Assembly: GCA_020720115.1 (NCBI GenBank)
Contig: DYPD01000030.1
Span: forward strand, 1 to 38,200
Source: Thiomargarita sp.
GTDB taxonomy: Bacteria; Pseudomonadota; Gammaproteobacteria; Beggiatoales; Beggiatoaceae
DNA length: 38,200 bases
Reading direction: 5' to 3'
Under the pieces are notes generated by a model. It was not told the DNA's origin. It saw nothing but the letters and a program-made list of their open reading frames with translations, and made no database searches. Every line of letters begins with the position of its first letter. Position 1 is the stretch's first letter. The position numbers and the translations under genes are program-made. Below, in pieces: positions 18,789 through 25,854 of this stretch.

Positions 18789-18821
18789 TTGACTTACGAC
18801 ATAATATGTACCATATTATGT
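18789..18821 (+). promoter_or_regulatory. candidate promoter and operator of the yjfI-pspA operon
   Basis: A TTGACT -35 box (18789-18794) lies 17 bases before CATATT (18812-18817). A perfect 10-bp inverted repeat, ACATAATATG at 18799-18808 and CATATTATGT at 18812-18821 with a TAC centre, covers the spacer and the -10 region. This placement fits an operator whose occupant blocks RNA polymerase. No sigma-54 GG-N10-GC element, as used by classical psp operons, was seen here. Confidence 0.5.
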
Positions 18822-18846
18822 TTAACTTCATTAACGGGAGGATAAG

Positions 18847-19278
18847 ATGACCAATCAAGAGAAATTAGCTGAATTACAGGTAGGCTTGGATGGTGCAGTT
18901 TCAGAACTGGGATTAGAGTTCAAAGCAGAACTCATTAAAGGCAATGACGTCAATGAAAATGTAATACAGGTCATTGTTGATGAACGCGAAGAATTTCCAG
19001 TTTATGTCACCGTAGATAGCGGCCAAATTCTGTGCGTCTCACACCTATGGACAGAACAGGAAGTTAAGCCAGAAAAACGCACTGAAATGCTTGATGCGAT
19101 GTTGACTATCAGTATTCCTATGCCCTTATCTGCTTTTTCTAAACTGGGTAATCAATATCTAATCTTTGGTGCATTAGGCAAGCGTGCACCAGTTAATGAA
19201 GTCATTGAAGAAATTGCAACATTAAGCGAAAACACCCTAACAGCGGTTGAGGAATTCGCTACCTATCTTAAATCCTGA
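18847..19278 (+). CDS. yjfI: YjfI family protein (DUF2170)
   Basis: A 143-residue acidic cytoplasmic protein of the DUF2170 family. E. coli YjfI, its relative, is encoded just before YjfJ, a PspA/IM30 protein, and the same order is seen here. Recognisable parts are QVIVDEREEFPVYVTVDSGQ, LCVSHLWTEQEV, MLDAMLTISIPMPLSAFSK and the C-terminal NTLTAVEEFATYLKS. There is no signal peptide or transmembrane helix. A strong GGGAGG site precedes the ATG. Its molecular role is not established; by context it may help or regulate the PspA-like protein 48 bases downstream. Confidence 0.88.
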   Translation: MTNQEKLAELQVGLDGAVSELGLEFKAELIKGNDVNENVIQVIVDEREEFPVYVTVDSGQILCVSHLWTEQEVKPEKRTEMLDAMLTISIPMPLSAFSKLGNQYLIFGALGKRAPVNEVIEEIATLSENTLTAVEEFATYLKS

Positions 19279-19326
19279 GTGAATGCTCAAGGATTTTGGC
19301 TGTTCACAGTATAACGGGAGGCAGTT

Positions 19327-20037
19327 ATGGGCTTTTTCAGCAAACTATTTACCGCCGTGCGCGGCGCCGCCAGCGAAGCAGGAGATGCACTCATTGATCC
19401 GCAGGCAATACGCATTTTGGAACAGGAAATCCGTGACTCCAAACAAAGTTTGGATCAAGCAAAAGAAAACCTGACCAAAGTGATCGCACAACAAATGGCA
19501 GTAGAACGTGATGTAAAACGTCTACAAAAAACCCTATCTGAATACGAAGGCTACGCAATACAGGCTTTAGATAAAGGCGACGAAGCATTAGCAACCGAAA
19601 TTGCTGATAAAATCGCCGACATCGAAAATGAACTGGAAGCACAACAAAGCGTGCTGAATGGTTTCAAAAACAGCGTGTCTAACCTGAAACACACCATTAA
19701 TGACACCGAGCGTAGCGTGAAATCAATGGAACGTGAGATCAACGTGGTGAAAACCACTGCTAAAGTCAATGAAGCTAAAGAAGTAGCAGCCGCGCAATTT
19801 TCCGGCACCACTTCTTCTTTACGCAATGCAGCAGAATCTCTTGAGCGCGTGAAAAAACGTCAACAAGAGCGTACTGATCGCATGAATGCCGCGTTACAAA
19901 TGCAGCGCGAAGAAGCGGGTGACGGTTTACAAGACAAACTTAAAGAAGCCGGGATTATCAGCGCCAATGCGTCTAGCAATTCAGTATTAGAACGTCTGAA
20001 ACAACGTCGTCAACCGAAAGACCCCATTAGCCAATAA
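19327..20037 (+). CDS. PspA/IM30 family protein (YjfJ-like)
   Basis: A 236-residue, almost wholly alpha-helical protein. PspA/IM30 proteins are membrane-binding relatives of ESCRT-III that coat and stabilise a stressed inner membrane. The N-terminal amphipathic part MGFFSKLFTAVRGAASEAGD and the following DALIDPQAIRILEQEIRDSK are family features. A long helical hairpin follows to about residue 190 and ends in SLERVKKRQQERTDRMNAA. The C-terminal tail SVLERLKQRRQPKDP is basic. It shares the yjfI transcript and has a strong GGGAGG site. A terminator follows at 20148. Classical pspB, pspC and pspF genes are absent here, so it belongs to the YjfJ-like branch. Confidence 0.93.
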   Translation: MGFFSKLFTAVRGAASEAGDALIDPQAIRILEQEIRDSKQSLDQAKENLTKVIAQQMAVERDVKRLQKTLSEYEGYAIQALDKGDEALATEIADKIADIENELEAQQSVLNGFKNSVSNLKHTINDTERSVKSMEREINVVKTTAKVNEAKEVAAAQFSGTTSSLRNAAESLERVKKRQQERTDRMNAALQMQREEAGDGLQDKLKEAGIISANASSNSVLERLKQRRQPKDPISQ

Positions 20038-20147
20038 ACAGCACAAGAGATGAAAACATAAGGATTTTATAACTTTTAGCATGTCCGGTGTTTAACTTCA
20101 ATCAATGACATAATGAAGATAAATACTGGGGTAAAATCCTACAATTT

Positions 20148-20183
20148 AAGATAACTCCTGCTGAAAAAGGCGTTATCTTTTTT
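20148..20183 (+). terminator. rho-independent terminator after pspA-like gene
   Basis: AAGATAAC (20148-20155) pairs with GTTATCTT (20172-20179), followed by a T run. It lies about 110 bases after the pspA stop and 25 bases before the next start codon, so it could also act as an attenuator for the next gene. Confidence 0.65.
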
Positions 20184-20207
20184 GTTTTTAAACTGGGAAC
20201 AACCTTT

Positions 20208-20540
20208 ATGGGCGATTTACCCAAAAACTGGCAACATTCCGAAAAAAGCCTGAAAGCCGTACAACTGGCTTTTGAATTTAATCAGCATATTTCTGATGCT
20301 ATTCGTCAGCAAGCTAATGAACAGGGTTTAAGTGCTTCCGATCAAATCCGCCAAATTATTGGTTTACAACCGAAAAAACCCATCCGTCCGCGCTTAACTG
20401 TGTCTCTATCAGAAGAAGATTACCATTACTTGAGTCAGAGGTATACTCTTCCCATTGACGACAAAGCTGCGATTCGTAAAGCCATTGCGGCTGAACTTAT
20501 CGCATTTTCCGAAGCACAACTGACCACAGATCACACATAA
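20208..20540 (+). CDS. small protein with two ribbon-helix-helix-like segments
   Basis: A 110-residue protein without signal peptide or membrane helix. Residues from about 17 to 52 (AVQLAFEFNQHISDAIRQQA, then LSASDQIRQIIGL) and from about 60 to 100 (PRLTVSLSEEDYHYLSQRY, then DDKAAIRKAIAAELIAF) each show the strand-helix-helix pattern of CopG/Arc-type DNA-binding proteins. Two such units in one chain would form a single-chain dimer. This is pattern recognition, not a family assignment. It lies between the pspA-like gene and a tiny membrane protein gene, so it is a candidate local regulator, perhaps of the palindrome at 18799-18821. Confidence 0.7.
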   Translation: MGDLPKNWQHSEKSLKAVQLAFEFNQHISDAIRQQANEQGLSASDQIRQIIGLQPKKPIRPRLTVSLSEEDYHYLSQRYTLPIDDKAAIRKAIAAELIAFSEAQLTTDHT

Positions 20541-20591
20541 CAAAACAGCCATGCGCCTGCCTAGCGCATCACTGTTTGAGGGGGCTGACGC

Positions 20592-20774
20592 TTGAACCTT
20601 CATTTCTTAAACAACAAAAAAACCTGGTATCTCTTTGCCATCATCGCTGCTGGTCTTGCCGTGCTTTATATGCTTTGGTGGTTGTTTAGCGTGATTGTGC
20701 AAATTCTAGTCTATGCAGCAATCATTTTGGTCATTTATCTGGTATTGAAAAAACAAGGTTGGCTAAAGAAATAG
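20592..20774 (+). CDS. tiny two-helix membrane protein
   Basis: A 60-residue protein. After a short polar start (NLHFLNNKKTW) it is almost wholly hydrophobic, with two predicted membrane helices (YLFAIIAAGLAVLYMLWWLF and VIVQILVYAAIILVIYLVL) and a basic end, KKQGWLKK. The start is TTG at 20592, supported by GAGGGGG about seven bases upstream. It follows the preceding gene by 51 bases. Small membrane proteins often accompany PspA-like genes, so a role at the inner membrane is plausible, but no family was recognised. Confidence 0.65.
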   Translation: MNLHFLNNKKTWYLFAIIAAGLAVLYMLWWLFSVIVQILVYAAIILVIYLVLKKQGWLKK

Positions 20775-20921
20775 CCCTGTTATTTATTTGCAGACTTGTT
20801 CTACTGCTTCCCTACTTTGACCACAGCCTAGACTGGAGGTGGGTATCCCTGGCTTATGTGGAAGGATTAAGCGTCTATACGAAAATCAGTTCATCAAAAA
20901 CATGGAGATTTCCGATAAACC

Positions 20922-21815
20922 TTAATGCGCTTGTTCTGCAATGCCCCGTTGTTTTAAGCTATCCAGTATTTCTTTTAAGTTTGCATAATCTTCCACTTTT
21001 GCTGGCACTAAGCCAGTGACGTCTTTTTGAATGGATTGCAGCACTAAAAGTCCTTCGGGCGTATTACCTATGGCATAGAGCGCTTCACGCATTGCCTGTA
21101 CTTCGGTTTCTGGAAGCTGTTTGCTGGCAACAAACACATGTTCAGAAATCTCTGGTGTCCATTGTAATAATTGCAAGCCTCTTTCTTGAAACTTAAAATA
21201 GATTTCTTCTTTGACTGCACCTACGTCAAATTCCCCCATCAAGACGCTGAGTGCAACGCTTTCGTGATTACCCAGAAACTCATGTTTAGATAACCTATCT
21301 ACATCAATGCCCGCTTGATGCAACATGTAGCGGGGAACTAAATGACTCATGGTTGAATGTGGTGAACCAAAAGCAAAGCTTTTACCTTTCAATTCTTCCA
21401 AGGTTTTGAAATGATTTTGTGGTCCCATGATGAGAGCGCCACGAAAAGTGGGTTTACCATTAATTTCTAAACGTGCTAACAGTGGATTGTTGTGAGTTTC
21501 CAGTAATTCTACATAGGATGAAGGTCCCATATAAGCAATATCTGGTTGATCCTTGCTTACTGCTTCAATATGAGTGGCATAATCTTTAGCAACTTGAATT
21601 TCCACTGTTTTATGCAGCGTCTTAGTCAGGTAATTTGCCAGTGGGGTGAATTTTTTAACCACTTCCTGGGCGCTCACATAGGGATGAATTCCTAAAATCA
21701 AAGTATCTTTTGCTTGTGCTACCTGGCTACCGCTGCCCAACAAGGTGGCAATAAACACGCAAGCAAATGTCTTGAAATGGTTACTGAGATGAAAAGGTGA
21801 ATGGAAAAGCTGCAT
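20922..21815 (-). CDS. PhnD-type phosphate/phosphonate ABC substrate-binding protein
   Basis: A 297-residue periplasmic binding protein. The signal peptide includes FACVFIATLLGSGSQVAQA, with cleavage before KDTLILG. The fold marks of the PhnD/PtxB family are clear: LILGIHPYVSAQEVVKKFTP, PDIAYMGPSSYVELLE, LKGKSFAFGSPHSTMSHLVP and VGAVKEEIYFKF. These proteins bind phosphate, phosphite, phosphonates or other small anions for import, and some serve as input modules for sensors. No permease or ATPase gene is adjacent, so it is an orphan. The ATG at 21815 has an AGGAGGA site upstream. It follows the VWA gene by 71 bases on the same strand. Confidence 0.88.
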   Translation of the reverse strand: MQLFHSPFHLSNHFKTFACVFIATLLGSGSQVAQAKDTLILGIHPYVSAQEVVKKFTPLANYLTKTLHKTVEIQVAKDYATHIEAVSKDQPDIAYMGPSSYVELLETHNNPLLARLEINGKPTFRGALIMGPQNHFKTLEELKGKSFAFGSPHSTMSHLVPRYMLHQAGIDVDRLSKHEFLGNHESVALSVLMGEFDVGAVKEEIYFKFQERGLQLLQWTPEISEHVFVASKQLPETEVQAMREALYAIGNTPEGLLVLQSIQKDVTGLVPAKVEDYANLKEILDSLKQRGIAEQAH

Positions 21816-21886
21816 ATAAATCCTCCTGACAAAGGGGTATTTTTGAGTATTCCTAGAACAATTGCATGAGTGCGGGTTCATTTGGC

Positions 21887-23740
21887 TTATTTAAGCTTCT
21901 GCGCCAGCGATACTAAGCCTAAAAATTCGCCGCGATAGCCGAAGGGATCGTCGCCGCGGGCGCTACGGGCTAGTTGTAAAATCTCTGTAAAACCAAAGTC
22001 TTGCAGATATTGCCCGCCGCGTAGCAGTTGCCCGAAAGCGGCGACGGCGGCGGCGAAGCGAAAGCGTTCGTCGCTGCTGTCGCTGGTTAAAATGCTGTCA
22101 CGCAGCAATGGGTATTCCAGTAGCTTGCTGCTGTCGCTGTCGGGTTGTTTGTAGCGTAGGCGCAGGAAAGCCAGTTCGTTGCTGTGCGGGGGTTGCTTGT
22201 CTGTGGCGTTTTCGTAGCGCAATGCGGGCAGGCGCTCGCCGCCGCTGCCGACTAAGGCGAGTTCGTAGAGCGCGGTAACAGTATGACCAGCGCCGATTTC
22301 GCCCGCGTCTATTTTGTCGTTGGCAAAATCTTCGCGTTTGAGTTGGCGGTTTTCGTAGCCGATTAAGCGGTATTCGGCGACAGCGGCGGGATTAAATTCA
22401 ACTTGAATTTTCACGTCTTTTGCCAGGGTCAAGAGGGTTGCAGCACGGGCTTCGACCAGCACTTTTCGCGCTTCGTTGAGCGTGTCAATGTAGGCGTAAT
22501 TGCCGTTGCCAACGTCAGCCAGTTGTTCCATGAGTTGGTCGTTGTAATTGCCGCTGCCAAAGCCCAAGGTGGTGAGCGCAATGCCGCTGTCGCGTTGCTG
22601 TTTGACCAATTCTTTCAGCGCCTCGAAATTCACAGTGCCGACGTTAAAATCGCCGTCAGTTGCCAGCAATACGCGGTTGATGCCGTCTTGGATAAAGCCT
22701 TGTCGCGCCAGGCTGTATGCCAGTTGGATGCCTTGCCCGCCGTTGGTTGAGCCGCCGGCGCTGAGGCGTTCTAGCGCCGCTTCAATAGTGGCTTGCTGAT
22801 TGCCAGCGGTGGGTTCGAGCACGACGCCTGCTGCACCTGCATAGACCAGGATGGCAACTTTGTCGCGTGCGCTCAGTTGTTTGCTGAGTAATTTCAGCGA
22901 AGCTTTCAGCAATGGCAGTTTGTCAGGCTCGTTCATTGAGCCGGATACATCAAGTAAAAACACTAGGTTAGCCGGCGGCAGCTTGGTTTCATCGAGTTTG
23001 TAGCCTTGAATACCTATGTGTAGTAAATGGGTTTTGGCATTCCAAGGCGTAGGCGCGATTTGCGTGAACACGCGAAATGGCGGGTCTAGGGTGTCTGGAG
23101 TCGGGTAGCCGTAGTCAAAATAGTTGATCAGCTCTTCGGTGCGCACCGCGTCTTGGCGTGGCAGTTGTCCGGCATTTAACAGGCGCCGCACATTGGAATA
23201 AGCGCCTGTGTCTACATCTATGCTGAAAGTGGAAACAGGCATTTCGCGTACTGATTTGAGCGGATTATCGTCAAAATGCGCGTAATTTTCTCGATCTTCT
23301 GCTAATGGCTCTGGTGCAAACCCCTTTTCTATTCCTCGGTAAGCGGGTGCAGGCGCGGCTCGCGTCGCCGGACTGATAGTGCTCATGGGCGCACCAACCG
23401 CTTTCGACTCGTCTTTAGCGGTTGCGGTCTCTGCGCTGCCCGCGTCCGCCTGCGGCGGTGTTGCCTCGCAACCTTGCGCATCTACCCGTGTATTTGCTGC
23501 CATGTTGGGGCATTGATCGAGAAAATCCGCCACGCCGTCGTTGTCGCTGTCTAGCGGACAGCCGATTTTTGCGCCGGATAAATACACCCCGCCAGCGATT
23601 TCTGCGGCTGTGTTCTGTGGGCACTGATCTTGGGTGTCAGCGATGCCGTCACCGTCGCTGTCTTGCGCCGTCGGTGCGCTCGCGCCTGCGGGTAAACTGA
23701 ACACCAACCATAAAGGCACAGCCAGGTATTTAAGCAACAT
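21887..23740 (-). CDS. secreted VWA-domain protein (YfbK-like) with thrombospondin type 3 repeats
   Basis: A 617-residue exported protein. The signal peptide MLLKYLAVPLWLVFSLPAGA is followed by two thrombospondin type 3-like calcium-binding repeats, DSDGDGIADTQDQCPQN and DSDNDGVADFLDQCPNM. A Pro/Ala linker comes next. Then comes the YfbK N-terminal domain (SVREMPVSTFSIDVDTGAYS, EELINYFDYGYP), a VWA domain with an intact MIDAS site (LLDVSGSMNEPD, GGSTNGG, ATDGDFN), and a C-terminal DUF3520-type domain ending GEFLGLVSLAQKLK. YfbK-like proteins are usually about this length, but the calcium-binding repeats are an addition. Function is unproven; metal-dependent protein binding at the cell surface or in the periplasm is likely. 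The ATG at 23740 has a GGAGAA site. Confidence 0.9.
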   Translation of the reverse strand: MLLKYLAVPLWLVFSLPAGASAPTAQDSDGDGIADTQDQCPQNTAAEIAGGVYLSGAKIGCPLDSDNDGVADFLDQCPNMAANTRVDAQGCEATPPQADAGSAETATAKDESKAVGAPMSTISPATRAAPAPAYRGIEKGFAPEPLAEDRENYAHFDDNPLKSVREMPVSTFSIDVDTGAYSNVRRLLNAGQLPRQDAVRTEELINYFDYGYPTPDTLDPPFRVFTQIAPTPWNAKTHLLHIGIQGYKLDETKLPPANLVFLLDVSGSMNEPDKLPLLKASLKLLSKQLSARDKVAILVYAGAAGVVLEPTAGNQQATIEAALERLSAGGSTNGGQGIQLAYSLARQGFIQDGINRVLLATDGDFNVGTVNFEALKELVKQQRDSGIALTTLGFGSGNYNDQLMEQLADVGNGNYAYIDTLNEARKVLVEARAATLLTLAKDVKIQVEFNPAAVAEYRLIGYENRQLKREDFANDKIDAGEIGAGHTVTALYELALVGSGGERLPALRYENATDKQPPHSNELAFLRLRYKQPDSDSSKLLEYPLLRDSILTSDSSDERFRFAAAVAAFGQLLRGGQYLQDFGFTEILQLARSARGDDPFGYRGEFLGLVSLAQKLK

Positions 23741-23851
23741 GAGTTTTCTCCAGAAGTAGCAAGACCAAAATGTCTTGTGTAGATTGTGCAACAAATGCGG
23801 CGCTAAACCAATCACTAAAAGCTTGTGCGTGCCGGTCTGACAGCGCAGAAA

Positions 23852-23874
23852 AAAAGCCGCATAATGCGGCTTTT
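23852..23874. repeat. terminator-like hairpin between divergent genes
   Basis: AAAAGCCGCA (23852-23861) pairs exactly with TGCGGCTTTT (23865-23874) around a three-base loop. It has the A-stem-T form of a bidirectional terminator, yet the VWA gene and murJ both read away from it. It may be an attenuator in the murJ leader or a relic of a lost gene. Confidence 0.6.
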
Positions 23875-23934
23875 CGCTATTTCACAGTGGCGTTTTAAGC
23901 CATTTTCCCGTTTTTACCTTAAGTGAGTCTATTC

Positions 23935-25482
23935 ATGAGTTCTCGTTTGCTGAAAGCATTAGGCGTAGTCAGCAGTTTGACCTTTGTTTCCCGTATTCTC
24001 GGCTTTGTGCGTGATATGGTCATCGCTCACAGCTTTGGCGCGGGCACCGGCGCGGATGCTTTTTTAGTGGCGTTCAAAATCCCCAATTTCATGCGCCGCC
24101 TGTTTGCCGAAGGCGCTTTTGCGCAAGCCTTTGTGCCCGTGCTGAGCGCCTACAAAACCCAGCGCGAACACACCGAAGTGCAAAATTTGGTCAACCATGT
24201 AGCAGGCACTCTAGGCAGCGTTTTGTTCGTGATCACGCTGTTAGGAATGCTGGCAGCACCTGTGCTGGTACTGCTGTTTGCCCCAGGTTTTTTCGCCGAC
24301 AGCAGCAAATTTGCCCTCACTGGCGAAATGCTGCGCATCACTTTTCCCTACATTTTTTTCATTTCCCTGACCGCTTTTGCTGGCGCCATTCTCAATGCTT
24401 ACGGGCGCTTTGCCGCACCCGCACTGACCCCAGTGCTGCTCAATCTGTGCCTGATCGCCGCCGCGCTCTGGTGGGCGCCGCACTTTAACCCACCGATTTT
24501 GGCGCTGGCGTGGGGCGTGTTGATTGCAGGCTTAGTACAGTTTCTTTTTCAACTGCCGTTTCTGCTCAAGCTACAACTGCTGCCCAAACCCATTGTGCCC
24601 TTTGTACACCGCAACCAACCACCGCACGAAGGCGTACAGCGCATACTCAAACTCATGTTACCCGCCGTATTTGCCGTATCCGTCACGCAAATCAGCCTCT
24701 TGATTGACACCCTGATGGCGTCTTTCCTAGCCACCGGCAGCGTTGCCTGGCTTTACTACTCAGACCGGCTACTGGAATTTCCCATTGGCGTGTTCGGCGT
24801 CGCACTGGCAACCGTCGTGCTGCCCAAATTATCGCGCCAAGCCGCAGCCGATCAGCAGCAAAACTACAGCGATACCCTTAACTGGAGCCTGCGTTGGGTG
24901 TTTATCATCGGTTTGCCCTGCACACTAGGACTCATGCTACTGGCAGTGCCTATCATGGCAACATTGTTCCAACGCGGCGAATTTAACGCCACCGACGTCA
25001 GCATGAGCGCCCGTAGCCTAATCGCCTACAGCCTCGGCTTAATCGCCTTTGTGCTCATCAAAATTTTAGCCTCCGGCTTTTTTGCGCAACACAACACCAA
25101 AACCCCCATGCGCATTGCCATCATCGCCATGCTCAGCAATATCGGCATGAATTTACTCTTTATTGTGCCGCTGGCGCACGCAGGTCTGGCACTTGCCACC
25201 GCACTGTCTGCCAGCCTAAACGCCACCTTACTCTATGTGCATTTGCGCCGCGAAAATCACTTCCAACTCCAACCCGGCTGGGGACGGTTTTTCTTGCGTT
25301 TGGGATTAGCGAGTACCGCAATGAGCCTAGTGCTCTGGTGGGGTGTACCCGCCGCTCACTGGTGGGAAAACGCCGGAGAAATGGCGTGCGCCGGGCAATT
25401 GAGCCTATGGATAAGCGCCGCCGCAGCGGTTTATTTAGCGGTGCTCTGGCTCAGCGGCTTGCGCCCAAAAATGCTGCTTTAG
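23935..25482 (+). CDS. murJ: lipid II flippase MurJ (MviN)
   Basis: A 515-residue polytopic inner-membrane protein that flips lipid II for peptidoglycan synthesis. Family features include LKALGVVSSLTFVSRILGFV, RDMVIAHSFGAGTGADAFLV and FKIPNFMRRLFAEGAFAQAF at the N-terminus. The central TQISLLIDTLMASFLATGSV, YYSDRLLEFPIGVFGVALAT and FQRGEFNATDV are also present. About 14 hydrophobic helices are visible. It is monocistronic in this window: ribF and ileS, which often follow or lie near murJ, are absent. The ATG at 23935 starts the canonical MurJ N-terminus; a GTG at 23923 is the alternative. Confidence 0.97.
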   Translation: MSSRLLKALGVVSSLTFVSRILGFVRDMVIAHSFGAGTGADAFLVAFKIPNFMRRLFAEGAFAQAFVPVLSAYKTQREHTEVQNLVNHVAGTLGSVLFVITLLGMLAAPVLVLLFAPGFFADSSKFALTGEMLRITFPYIFFISLTAFAGAILNAYGRFAAPALTPVLLNLCLIAAALWWAPHFNPPILALAWGVLIAGLVQFLFQLPFLLKLQLLPKPIVPFVHRNQPPHEGVQRILKLMLPAVFAVSVTQISLLIDTLMASFLATGSVAWLYYSDRLLEFPIGVFGVALATVVLPKLSRQAAADQQQNYSDTLNWSLRWVFIIGLPCTLGLMLLAVPIMATLFQRGEFNATDVSMSARSLIAYSLGLIAFVLIKILASGFFAQHNTKTPMRIAIIAMLSNIGMNLLFIVPLAHAGLALATALSASLNATLLYVHLRRENHFQLQPGWGRFFLRLGLASTAMSLVLWWGVPAAHWWENAGEMACAGQLSLWISAAAAVYLAVLWLSGLRPKMLL

Positions 25483-25854
25483 CGTACCCAAAGTCAAGCC
25501 GCTATAAAGTCGCCATGTTAGCCTCTTTATAAGAAACTCACGCAGTTAAGTGTTGAATTTCTTTATGTGGAAAATCATGGTTTTTAAGTCAAACACTCCT
25601 ATATACCTGCTATTTTAGAATATTCTATTTTTCAATATATGCTTATATTATTCAGTAATTAAGGGCTATCAAAGTACAGCTATTTCAAATTAAATGTTTT
25701 AGTAAGCAAAATATACAATTTTTAGCCGCTCTCAGTATAGAATACTCATACCCACGTTCCGTTTGTTATCATGGGAAGGCTAACTTTCAGTTCGCCCGCG
25801 TGCTTATCTTTGCTGTGCCAATCTTAAATTATCCTAACAAGGAGCGGCTGAATT
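25483..25854. other. AT-rich intergenic region before the PP2C phosphatase gene
   Basis: About 370 bases with no coding sequence recognised. A 7-bp inverted repeat (25503-25509 with 25525-25531) shortly after murJ could be a weak terminator. The middle is AT-rich and probably contains the promoter of the phosphatase gene, but several TA-rich boxes compete and none stands out. Confidence 0.55.
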
